This document shows positions 16,116-23,986 of a stretch of 47,751 nucleotides of DNA, one piece after another. The position numbers and the translations under genes were made by a program. The DNA lies in the NCBI GenBank assembly GCA_027622275.1, contig JAQBZB010000030.1, positions 1-47,751 on the forward strand, read 5' to 3'. The number at the start of each line of letters is the position of its first letter. The first letter of the stretch is position 1. Source of the stretch: Planctomycetota bacterium. Its GTDB lineage: Bacteria > Planctomycetota > Planctomycetia > Pirellulales > Pirellulaceae. The notes under the pieces were generated by a model. It saw only the letters and a list, made by a program, of their open reading frames with translations, had not been told where the DNA came from and did no database searches.

Positions 16116-16498
16116 ATGCCCAGCGAGCGAGACCAGGCGAGCGAGAATCCGGACGAATCGCCGCGCACTATTAATCTGTCCGCGACGCCAGATAGATTCG
16201 GTCTGGCGTATATTTTGTCGCAGCCGTCCTCTGGATCGAGGGTCTCGTTGTCTATCAGCCCACGAGTTACCAAGCTCCGGTTTTCGCCATTTGGATGTCA
16301 TGCGTGCTCCTCGGCGGGTGTGTCGCTTTCGTCCAACGAAAGTGGCTTTTTCCAGCGACGACGCTGGTCAGTGGAGTCGGGTTCCCGATGGTCTTGGTGA
16401 TATACACCGGAGCAATGCCGAGTCGTTATGTGGGCTTGATCGCGCATGTCATCCTAGGGGGTGTCATTGGGTGCCTGTTCGCTCTTACAGTCGTTTAG
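16116..16498 (+). pseudogene. Small multi-pass membrane protein split by a frameshift
   Basis: From the ATG at 16116 the frame gives MPSERDQASENPDESPRT and so on to FGLAYI. At the TTTT run 16213-16216 the hydrophobic continuation moves to another frame: FVAAVLWIEGLVVYQPTSYQ, then three further hydrophobic stretches, ending LGGVIGCLFALTVV at the TAG at 16496-16498. One extra T would join them into a protein of about 127 residues with 3-4 membrane helices. The frame of the second part has no start before the ATG at 16295. It is either a real inactivation or a one-base sequence error. Function unknown. Confidence 0.5.
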
Positions 16499-16522
16499 GA
16501 CACTACCCAAGTGTCGAATCGG

Positions 16523-16552
16523 TTGCACCTTTTTGACGAAGTTGGCTATACT
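16523..16552 (+). promoter_or_regulatory. Candidate promoter of the DUF1501 gene
   Basis: TTGCAC at 16523-16528 and TATACT at 16547-16552 are 18 bases apart, 55 bases before the preferred ATG at 16607. This supports the internal start over the longer open frame, since a promoter inside the coding part would be odd. Confidence 0.45.
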
Positions 16553-16606
16553 GCCGACAATCATCCACATTGTTTGATGCGTTCTCCAATTGGCGAGGTA
16601 GCTGAC

Positions 16607-17932
16607 ATGCTTGAGGTCAATGGCCGTGCATTCGCGTGCTGTGACGGGATCACTCGGCGCCGTGCTTTAAGAGTCGGATTCCTTGGGCTTGGCGGCCTGA
16701 CGCTGCCCGGTTTGCTCGCCCGGCGAGCGGCTGCTGCCGCCGAGGGAGAACCGCTTCGGAAGACATCCGTCATATTCGTCGAACTAGCCGGCGGCCCGTC
16801 ACACTTCGAGACCTACGACCCGAAACCCAACGCCTCGGCCGAATATCGCGGGCCGCTGCAGCCGATCTCGACCAAGTTGCCGGGTGTGCAGTTCAGTGAG
16901 TTGATGGTCGAGCAGGCGAAGATCGCGGACAAGCTGGCAATCCTCCGTTCCATTCACCACGACTCGTCGAGTCACAGCACGTCGAGCCACCTGACTCAGA
17001 CCGGCTATTACCTCCGCGATCGGCAGAACCGCGAGAACGAGATGCCTTGCGTCGGCTCGGTCGCTGTGCGGTTGCTAGGCTCGCATTCCAAGGGGATTCC
17101 AGCGTATGTCGCGTTACAGCGCTCGATGCGTTACGGTCGAGCCGCTTACTTTGGCAAGGCATTGAATCCGTTCGAGGTCACAAATGATCCTAGCAGCAGC
17201 AACTTTCTGGTAAACAACCTCGGGTTGATCGGCGGCCTGGATGCGGAACGAGTGACCGATCGACGGTACTTGCTCGATCGGTTCGACGAAGCGAAAGAGC
17301 TGATCGATACCAGCGGTGTCACGGATGCTGTCGATCGCTTTGCGGTCGAAGCATTCGAGATGGTGACGGGCGGAAAGGCGCAAGAAGCGTTCGACATCGG
17401 CCAAGAGCCCGACACCGTCCGCGAACGCTACGGTCGCAACCGCACGGGCCAGGAGTTCCTCCTTGCACGTCGATTGATCGAAGCGGGCGTGACCTTTGTT
17501 TCAACCCGCGTGAGCAGTTGGGATGACCACAACGGAATCGCAAAACGCATGAAGGACAAAGGACCATCCTACGATCAAGCTCTTGCAGCGCTCGTTAGTG
17601 ACTTGCACGAACGCGAGATGGATCGGGACGTACTGGTCGTCGCGATGGGCGAATTCGGCCGCACACCGAAAGTGAACCGGAATGCCGGCCGCGATCATTG
17701 GGGAGCCGTGATGAGCGTTTTGCTTGCCGGTGGCGGATTAAAGGTCGGACAGGTCGTTGGCAGTTCGACTCCCAAAGGCGAGACGCCCCAGGATAATCCA
17801 TATCGCCCCGAAAACATTCTGGCGATGGTCTACCGCCATCTAGGCATTCAGCCGGGACAGACCTTCCCGGACTTGAGCGGCCGCCCACGGTACTTGCTCG
17901 AAGAACGTGGGCTGATCGACGAGTTGATCTGA
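16607..17932 (+). CDS. DUF1501 domain-containing Tat-exported protein
   Basis: 441 residues. The N-terminus has a twin-arginine signal (TRRRALRVGFLGLGGLTLPG at about 16-35, then an Ala run). The rest is DUF1501, a sulfatase/phosphatase-fold family abundant in planctomycetes: FVELAGGPSHFETYDPKP, the HSTSSH loop, and AMGEFGRTPKVN followed by AGRDHWG. The DUF1501 members usually sit beside DUF1549/DUF1553 genes. Here the partner is about 9 kb away and not adjacent. The open frame extends to an ATG at 16511, but GAGG before the ATG at 16607 and the promoter-like pair upstream favour the shorter protein. Its enzymatic activity is not established. Confidence 0.9.
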   Translation: MLEVNGRAFACCDGITRRRALRVGFLGLGGLTLPGLLARRAAAAAEGEPLRKTSVIFVELAGGPSHFETYDPKPNASAEYRGPLQPISTKLPGVQFSELMVEQAKIADKLAILRSIHHDSSSHSTSSHLTQTGYYLRDRQNRENEMPCVGSVAVRLLGSHSKGIPAYVALQRSMRYGRAAYFGKALNPFEVTNDPSSSNFLVNNLGLIGGLDAERVTDRRYLLDRFDEAKELIDTSGVTDAVDRFAVEAFEMVTGGKAQEAFDIGQEPDTVRERYGRNRTGQEFLLARRLIEAGVTFVSTRVSSWDDHNGIAKRMKDKGPSYDQALAALVSDLHEREMDRDVLVVAMGEFGRTPKVNRNAGRDHWGAVMSVLLAGGGLKVGQVVGSSTPKGETPQDNPYRPENILAMVYRHLGIQPGQTFPDLSGRPRYLLEERGLIDELI

Positions 17933-17935
17933 TCC

Positions 17936-18982
17936 CTACCAGGCGACTTCGAGGCCAACATTGCCGCCTTGGTAGATGAGTGTTGCCAGGTCAACATTGC
18001 CAGCACCGGTAGCCGCACTGAAGTCGTCGATTTGATCCGCGGCGAGTCCTACCCGATCCAGCCATAATCCTCGGTAACCAATTCGTCCGCTGAGGTACGG
18101 CGTGAACCGATAGACTGCCGTCACGGCTAGTTCGGCACCGTACGCAGTCGAGCTAAACGCACGGTTGACGGACGGCGTCGTTGCTCCGCCCGTGCGGACT
18201 TCACCGTCCAGCTTCATGTCGTTATAGAACACGCCGCCCTTCAATGTCGCTTCGACGCGACACCTGCTCGGCGTTTCCCACAGGACTCGGCGGAACCCCA
18301 GTTGGCCACCATAAAGATCATTCGAGAAGTCAATTAGCGCACCTTCCGTGAGGTCGGTAGTCACGAAAGTCTCGAGGTCTTCGGACTGGCGTAATGCACG
18401 GAAGCCGACAACGGGCTCGAATCCCCAGCGCTCGCACAGCCACACATTCAGCTCGCCGCTTTGCAAGTCGGAGGAGTAAGCGGTGGTTAGATCCGTGTAC
18501 GAGCCATTTAAGGTATCGAAATGGATGATCGCCGCATCGTTCGTGGCGACAGCATCTCCGTCATCATACACTCGACGCTCTCGCGCCAGTTGATCGAAGA
18601 TGCCGAAGTAGCGTACTTCCCAAGTCTGCCCATTGCGGCGCTTCCCGCGTAGTCCCATGTCGATTCCAGCTTCGACATTGAAATCCAGCTCGGAAGTGTG
18701 CAGAACCGAAAGCGCCGGCGCGTTCGCAGGTGCGACAATCAGAAAGTTTGGATCGACTTTTCCTCGCCCCAACCACAGCAGATCGGCGCTGAGCGCGTAG
18801 CAGGTTTGGGGTTCACATCCACAGACCAGCCCGCAATCGCCGTGACAATCGTCATTCGTGACGAAGCCGCGATCCCACCCGGCGCTTAATTCATCCGATA
18901 GCACTTCGTCCGCTCGGGCTGACAAAGCAGCCACCAGAATCAATGCGGCCGACCGGAGCATTGTCGTAAGATTCCAACGCAT
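17936..18982 (-). CDS. BBP7-type outer-membrane beta-barrel protein, copy 1
   Basis: 348 residues with a signal peptide (MLRSAALILVAALSARADE). After a Cys-rich linker (CHGDCGLVCGCEPQTC) it shows YALSADLLWLGRG, many alternating hydrophobic beta strands, the hallmark GFRxL turn (VVGFRALRQSEDL), GGVFYND, and a terminal aromatic residue (VGLEVAW) as in outer-membrane barrels. The best start is ATG at 18982, because GGAG lies 8 bases before it; longer frames lack one. It converges on the DUF1501 gene with a 3-bp gap. It is a diverged paralogue of the next gene upstream and probably shares its transcript. The function is probably a pore or surface barrel, but this is inferred from fold alone. Confidence 0.75.
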   Translation of the reverse strand: MRWNLTTMLRSAALILVAALSARADEVLSDELSAGWDRGFVTNDDCHGDCGLVCGCEPQTCYALSADLLWLGRGKVDPNFLIVAPANAPALSVLHTSELDFNVEAGIDMGLRGKRRNGQTWEVRYFGIFDQLARERRVYDDGDAVATNDAAIIHFDTLNGSYTDLTTAYSSDLQSGELNVWLCERWGFEPVVGFRALRQSEDLETFVTTDLTEGALIDFSNDLYGGQLGFRRVLWETPSRCRVEATLKGGVFYNDMKLDGEVRTGGATTPSVNRAFSSTAYGAELAVTAVYRFTPYLSGRIGYRGLWLDRVGLAADQIDDFSAATGAGNVDLATLIYQGGNVGLEVAW

Positions 18983-19041
18983 TAGCTCAACTCCACATCG
19001 CGTGTTCATACGCATCGTACATCGTCTCGGGCAACCCCACC

Positions 19042-20094
19042 CTACCAAGTCAACTCGGCACCGACGTAGCTGCCGTGGTACAGCACCGTGCCATAATCGA
19101 AAGCGCCAAACCCTAATTGAATACTGAAGTCATCGTGCTGATCTGGGGCCAAGGCGACACCGTCCATCCACATCGCGGTGTACCCAACTCGTATCGAGAA
19201 TTGAGGACAGATCTGATAGGCAAATTCCAGATTCACTTCGCCGAAGAAGGCGACATGATCCCCCGAGAAACTTGCTGTGGGATCGACCGTGGTCGTCGCC
19301 ATGGTGACAGGATCGGTGATCGTGATGTCTCCACCACCGGTTCTCAGTTGGAGATCGTTGTAGAAGACGCCCCCTTTGATCGTTGATTGAAGCCCGACAG
19401 GTCCGGTATCCCACAACAGTGCTTCGCCGCCGATCTGAAATCCCCAGAGTTCATTGTCGGCCATGCTCGTCTGAAGCTGTGCCGAAGCATCCCCAGCCAA
19501 GCGGTCGAATCGATCTTCGAGTTGAATGAATCGCACACCTGCCAGCGGCGCGAAACGGCTCCATTGCCGGGTACGGCCATTGAATTCGACGCTACTGAGT
19601 GTCGACAGGTACGATGTTTGAAAACTCGTTCCGGTCGATGGGGTGACCGAAGGAAACTCAAAGTAGTCGTAGAAGGCCGTTGCCGCGCTATGCGTCCGCG
19701 AGTTATCGAACCGGGCTCCCAGATAGTTGAACACGAGGTCACAGCCATCGTCGCCCGTTAACACCAGATTGAAACGGAACGCGGCCGTCAGCGGAAATCC
19801 CAGATCGGTTGCATTTAGAAGTGGATTGCCGGTCCCAACTTCGGTCACGATGGTTCGCGAATCTGCGTCGGAGCGATCGAAGAGCAAGATGTCAAATGTC
19901 GCCTGGCCGAGCCAGCACGGACCGGGATCTCGAAAGCAACCCATTTCCAATCCACCGGGATCGTAAAACGGTTCGCCGGCGTAGGACGCCGCGCCGTCGG
20001 GAAAATAGCCGGAGTTGATCTGGGCCAGCACTGACGAGTGGCAACAGGCCATGAGCAAGCCGAGAATGATCGGCACGCGAATGCGGAATTGCAC
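19042..20094 (-). CDS. BBP7-type outer-membrane beta-barrel protein, copy 2
   Basis: 350 residues. The preferred start is GTG at 20094, because GGAGG sits 7 bases upstream; the ATG at 20115 overlaps that ribosome binding site. The signal peptide runs through VPIILGLLMACCHSSVLAQ. The barrel region has the same landmarks as copy 1: QATFDILLFDRS, AGVRFIQLEDRF, KGGVFYNDLQL, the GYTAMWMDGVALAPDQ segment that matches GYRGLWLDRVGLAADQ of copy 1, and a C-terminal VGAELTW. The shared C-terminal third shows the two arose by duplication. Confidence 0.75.
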   Translation of the reverse strand: MQFRIRVPIILGLLMACCHSSVLAQINSGYFPDGAASYAGEPFYDPGGLEMGCFRDPGPCWLGQATFDILLFDRSDADSRTIVTEVGTGNPLLNATDLGFPLTAAFRFNLVLTGDDGCDLVFNYLGARFDNSRTHSAATAFYDYFEFPSVTPSTGTSFQTSYLSTLSSVEFNGRTRQWSRFAPLAGVRFIQLEDRFDRLAGDASAQLQTSMADNELWGFQIGGEALLWDTGPVGLQSTIKGGVFYNDLQLRTGGGDITITDPVTMATTTVDPTASFSGDHVAFFGEVNLEFAYQICPQFSIRVGYTAMWMDGVALAPDQHDDFSIQLGFGAFDYGTVLYHGSYVGAELTW

Positions 20095-20414
20095 TCTACT
20101 ACCTCCATGTTCCAAGCCCGATGTCGCCGCTGGGCGACCGAGACCGGCCGACGTCTAAATCCATGACAACGCGGCACCAGCCCGCGACCATAGGTGTAGA
20201 TCGACGCGCCAAGTTTCAAACACGAAGAAGCTCCGAGAGCGCAGACCAACCGTTATGACGAGGGCTCGACGGAATAATCGTGATCAACCGACTCTCCGCC
20301 ATTACCCAACCGCAGTCCCCCTCGAAAGGCCAGACGCCCCACTACAAATCGGATCAGATTGCGGGCCGAGGTCCGGTATTACGCCTTGGTGGTATTATGC
20401 CGAATGATCGCAGA
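20095..20414. other. Intergenic region, no gene seen
   Basis: About 320 bp between the barrel gene and the end of the WD40 gene. I see only the barrel gene's ribosome binding site at its left edge and a small GTCGCC/GGCGAC palindrome near 20123-20138. No coding signature on either strand. Confidence 0.5.
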
Positions 20415-23400
20415 TTACTCCGCACCCGCTGTTGCCGCAATCGCTGGCGGAACAATGGGTGGTTCGAAGTTCACAAGTACGGTTCCGTTCTCCTCCCAGA
20501 TGCGGACGACGCTGTCTTGTCCACCAGAGACAATCACCTTGCCGTTCGCGCTGGCTCCGACGGCGTACATAAAGTCGGCGGGCCCCGCATAGCTGCGGAC
20601 GTTGCCGCCGTTGTCGGCGTTCTTCATTTGAACGGTCTTGTCGCCGCAAGAGGCAATCACGTTACTTCCATCGGCGACGAAGCGAATCGCCGTGACTTCC
20701 TTGTTGAAGCCCGCGATCGTGCGTTGTTGATCGCCGGTCCGTACGTCCCAGATCTTAATGACATTGTCGGCACCGCTGGTGGCGAGCACCCGCCCGTCGG
20801 CCCGCCAACTGACACCCAGCACATGATGCGTGTGGCCTTCAAACGATCGCACAAACGCACCCGTGGCGACGTCAAAAATCTTGGCAAAGCGATCCGAAGC
20901 AGAACTCGCAATCTGCTTGCCGTCCGGAGAAAACTCCAAACCGTAGATCACGTCGCTGTGGGCTTCCTTGACCTCGCGGACCAAGGTGCCGTCGGTCACA
21001 TTCCAGAGCTTGAGTTCACCGCTACGCGACGGTTCGCCGCCGCCGGTGGCCAAAAGGGTGCCGTCCGGGCTGAAGTCGAGCGTCGTCACGCGGTCGACGA
21101 ACTGTTCCACTGAGTCAACCGACCCGATCGTGCGGGCCAGCTTCCACTCCGCGTTACTATCCCACCAGACAGCCGTTTTATTGGCGGCCACGGAAATCAC
21201 ATTCGAGTCCGAAGCGTAGGCGACGGCAGTAATGGCCGCGGCGTGACCCTCGAACGTCTCGATGGCGGCACCGGTTTCGCTGTCCCACGTATGCACGCGC
21301 TGGTCGTCGCCACCAGTCGCTAACGTCAAGCCGTCAGGCGAAAAGGCAACGGTAAGATTGGGCTTTTCCGTTTCCGCCGTCGACTTCTGGACTTCAACGA
21401 GAGTAGCTTCTTTCTGTTTCGCGGTTTCCTCAGCAGCCGTGACGGTTGCTTCAACGGGCGGGATGGCTTCGGTCGCTTTCGTGACGGAATCCTTGGCGCG
21501 AGCCACGGTTCGAACCGCTGATTGGAGCGAACGCTCGGCAGCATTCTGTTCGTCAATTGCTTTTTGAGCTGGGGCAGCAAGCGCTGTGACCGTCGCCTCG
21601 GCGGCTTTGATGTCGGTCGCTCCCTTCGCAATCGCAGCTTCTGCGACCTTCTTGGTTTCTTCGAGCGTCTTCTTCGTGACTTCCCCGTCGGTGATGACCT
21701 TTTGCGCCGCGACTTTCGTGGCTTCGGCGGCCTTGTTCTGCGCGTCAGCCGCATCCTTCACCGCCTTGTCGACCGACGCAGCAAGTGCCGCCAAGGCTTT
21801 ATTGTCAGGATCAGCCTTGGCCGCCTCTTGGACCTTGGCCAGACCTTCTGTCAATGTGTCCGTGATGGTTTTTGTGGCGGCCACCGACTGAGCGATGTAA
21901 GCGTCGGCCACGACAACATCAGCCTGGGCCTTCTTGATTGCCTCGTCGGTCGCGACCATTCCTTCTTCGGTCGCCTTCTTGTCCGCTTCGTACTTGACTT
22001 GCGCCGCTTGCAAATCGATCACCGCCTTGTCGGCCGCGGCTTTGTCCTCGACGGGCTTTTTCGCAGCTTCGACTTTCGTCTTATGCTCCTCGTCCGCTTT
22101 TTTCTGAGCCTCTTCAGCCGCAGTGGCGTTCTTCTCTTCGGCTTCTTTCCGATCCGTCGCGGCTTTTAGATCGGCCTTTGTGGCATCGATATCACGTTTG
22201 GCGAGGGCCACCATGCGTGTTACATCTTCGACATGAATCTGAGCGCGGAATTCGCCTTTCAAGTCAGCGAGCTGCTTGCCCGCCGCATCCCATAATTTCG
22301 TCGTGTTGTTGGAACTTGCCGAGGCAAAACGCTGTCCGTCCGGGCGTACTGCGATCGCAGTAATTGGTCCCCCATGGTTCACTTGACGGACCATGTTTCC
22401 GGCGTTGACGTCCCACACTCGAAGTGTCCCGTCCTGGCTTCCGGAAGCAATCTGCGTGGGAGTTGGCAGGATCGCGGCCAGCGAGGTGACAGGGCCGCCG
22501 TGGCCCGTCAGTTCCTTAAGCGGCACGATGGGAGCCGCAGCCTTGTCGGCGGCCGCCTTTGCGAGCGCGGCTTTGTCCGCTGCATCTTTGTCGGCCGCTA
22601 CCTTCTCTTCGTTGGCTTTCACGGCGGCGAGCTTGTCTTCTTCCGTTCCGGACTTTGCTTTTTCATCAGCCGCTACTGCAGCTGCCGTCTTCTCGGCCGC
22701 GACTTTATCAGCCGCGACCTGTTCGGCGGTGGCTTTCTCAGCAGCTGCCAACAGCGCGGCCACGGCTGCTGGATCGGGCAACGCCCAGACACGAATGATG
22801 TTGTCAGCGCCCGCGGTTGCGATTTGCGAGTTCTCGGCCGCGTATACCACGGCATTCACGACCGCTGGTGTCGCGATGCTGCCAGCCGACTGGCCGTCCA
22901 CGACGTTCCAAACGCGAAGTGACTGGTCTTGACCGCCGGAAACCAACTTGCTGCTGTCAGTGGAAAAGGCAACGCTTGTCGCGCCGCCGGCGTGCGCTTC
23001 AATCGTCCGAGCCAGGCTGCCAGTTGGGAGTTCGAATAGCCTCAACTTGCCGCTCTCTTCGGCCATGGCGAGCCATTTGCCGTCGGGGCTTACCGCGATC
23101 GATTTCACGGGGCTCTCGACTCCGGCGAGGTCGAGCTTGTGAGCGTTGCGGATGCGGCTCCAGAACTTAACATTGCGATAACCGCCTGAAACGAGCAATC
23201 CGCTGTCCGGACTGAATCGCAGCGACTGGACCAAGTCCAGGTGCGCAATACCTTGGTTGCCAGTGGCGGCATCAACCAACGAAGGGTCCGTCAAGCGACC
23301 AACTTCGCGTTTGCTGCCGACGTGATACATAAAGATCTGATTGGCTCGACCGGCGGCAGCGTATTGACCGTCCGGCGAGATGGCAATCGAGTAAATCGGA

Positions 23401-23882
23401 TTAACACCCGGCGGAAGTGGTTGCCACACGACTGGCCCGCCGTTTCCAGTCACTTCGCCCTTCGCTCCCTGATCAATCCAGAGTTTGAGCAAACCCAGCT
23501 CTTCGGGAGTCAGTGGCTTGGCACCGACATCGTTGTCCGCCGGAGGCATAAACGGTTCCACCTGTTTAGCAGCCGCCTTCAACAGCAGGCTTTCCAATGC
23601 TTTGCCCGCCACAACGGCTGGCCCTTCCGAACCGCCCTTCAAAATCGTCTGCGGCGTCTCCAAGACGAGATCGCTCTCCGCGTCGGTGTTGTTGTGACAC
23701 GCCAGGCACTTGCGCCGGAAGATGGGCAGAATCTCTTTTTCAAAGTCGACATCGCCTTCGTGTTGCACTTCGGCAATCGAGATCGCATCGTCGGCACGGA
23801 GCAGCTGCAGGTCGGCACCTGGTGTTGCCATAACGAGAACCGCCAAAGCAAAGGGCAGACTGTGTTTGATTCGCATCAACAT
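20415..23882 (-). CDS. Secreted cytochrome c-like / WD40 protein with two coiled-coil insertions
   Basis: 1155 residues with a signal peptide (residues 1-30). A planctomycete-type cytochrome c module follows, with heme motif CLACH at 59-63 and a possible distal Met in EPFMPPADND. From about 155 come WD40 blades (SPDGK, WD and GHxxxV motifs recur about a dozen times). Two blade loops are replaced by Ala/Lys/Glu-rich segments: about 366-451 (KAAADKAA-type), and about 546-835, a long predicted coiled coil. The propeller resumes at PNLTVAFSPDG. The propeller is therefore split by a coil of about 290 residues that could form a stalk or dimerise. The protein should be periplasmic or paryphoplasmic. 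It is the last gene of the set with the PPC and DUF1549/1553 genes. Confidence 0.85.
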   Translation of the reverse strand: MLMRIKHSLPFALAVLVMATPGADLQLLRADDAISIAEVQHEGDVDFEKEILPIFRRKCLACHNNTDAESDLVLETPQTILKGGSEGPAVVAGKALESLLLKAAAKQVEPFMPPADNDVGAKPLTPEELGLLKLWIDQGAKGEVTGNGGPVVWQPLPPGVNPIYSIAISPDGQYAAAGRANQIFMYHVGSKREVGRLTDPSLVDAATGNQGIAHLDLVQSLRFSPDSGLLVSGGYRNVKFWSRIRNAHKLDLAGVESPVKSIAVSPDGKWLAMAEESGKLRLFELPTGSLARTIEAHAGGATSVAFSTDSSKLVSGGQDQSLRVWNVVDGQSAGSIATPAVVNAVVYAAENSQIATAGADNIIRVWALPDPAAVAALLAAAEKATAEQVAADKVAAEKTAAAVAADEKAKSGTEEDKLAAVKANEEKVAADKDAADKAALAKAAADKAAAPIVPLKELTGHGGPVTSLAAILPTPTQIASGSQDGTLRVWDVNAGNMVRQVNHGGPITAIAVRPDGQRFASASSNNTTKLWDAAGKQLADLKGEFRAQIHVEDVTRMVALAKRDIDATKADLKAATDRKEAEEKNATAAEEAQKKADEEHKTKVEAAKKPVEDKAAADKAVIDLQAAQVKYEADKKATEEGMVATDEAIKKAQADVVVADAYIAQSVAATKTITDTLTEGLAKVQEAAKADPDNKALAALAASVDKAVKDAADAQNKAAEATKVAAQKVITDGEVTKKTLEETKKVAEAAIAKGATDIKAAEATVTALAAPAQKAIDEQNAAERSLQSAVRTVARAKDSVTKATEAIPPVEATVTAAEETAKQKEATLVEVQKSTAETEKPNLTVAFSPDGLTLATGGDDQRVHTWDSETGAAIETFEGHAAAITAVAYASDSNVISVAANKTAVWWDSNAEWKLARTIGSVDSVEQFVDRVTTLDFSPDGTLLATGGGEPSRSGELKLWNVTDGTLVREVKEAHSDVIYGLEFSPDGKQIASSASDRFAKIFDVATGAFVRSFEGHTHHVLGVSWRADGRVLATSGADNVIKIWDVRTGDQQRTIAGFNKEVTAIRFVADGSNVIASCGDKTVQMKNADNGGNVRSYAGPADFMYAVGASANGKVIVSGGQDSVVRIWEENGTVLVNFEPPIVPPAIAATAGAE

Positions 23883-23932
23883 GAGATTTCAACCTGATCA
23901 AAAGGCTTGTTGGACGATGAAACCAATTCTGT

Positions 23933-23983
23933 GTAGGGTGGGCTGTGCCCACCGTTGGCGAAGGTGGGCACAGCCCACCCTAC
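23933..23983. terminator. Perfect 21-bp inverted repeat between PPC and WD40 genes
   Basis: The arm 23933-23953 (starting GTAGGGTGGGCTGTG) is an exact complement of 23963-23983, with a 9-base loop. It begins 3 bases after the stop of the PPC gene on the minus strand. It may end or attenuate transcription before the WD40 gene. The sequence type (GTAGGGTGGGC with TGCCCACC) also looks like a dispersed genomic repeat, so a repeat role is as likely as a terminator role. Confidence 0.6.
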
Positions 23984-23986
23984 GGT

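Noticed and set aside
15943-16536. 197-codon plus frame overlapping the LRR end, the frameshifted membrane gene and the DUF1501 promoter
   Set aside because: Arg/Ser-rich, no domain, and overlaps better supported features.
16531-16552. TTGACG with TATACT as the DUF1501 promoter
   Set aside because: Only 8 bases separate them. The TTGCAC at 16523 with 18-base spacing is the better partner.
16511-16606. Longer N-terminus for the DUF1501 protein from an ATG at 16511
   Set aside because: It would put the candidate promoter inside the coding region and the Tat signal 45 residues from the start.
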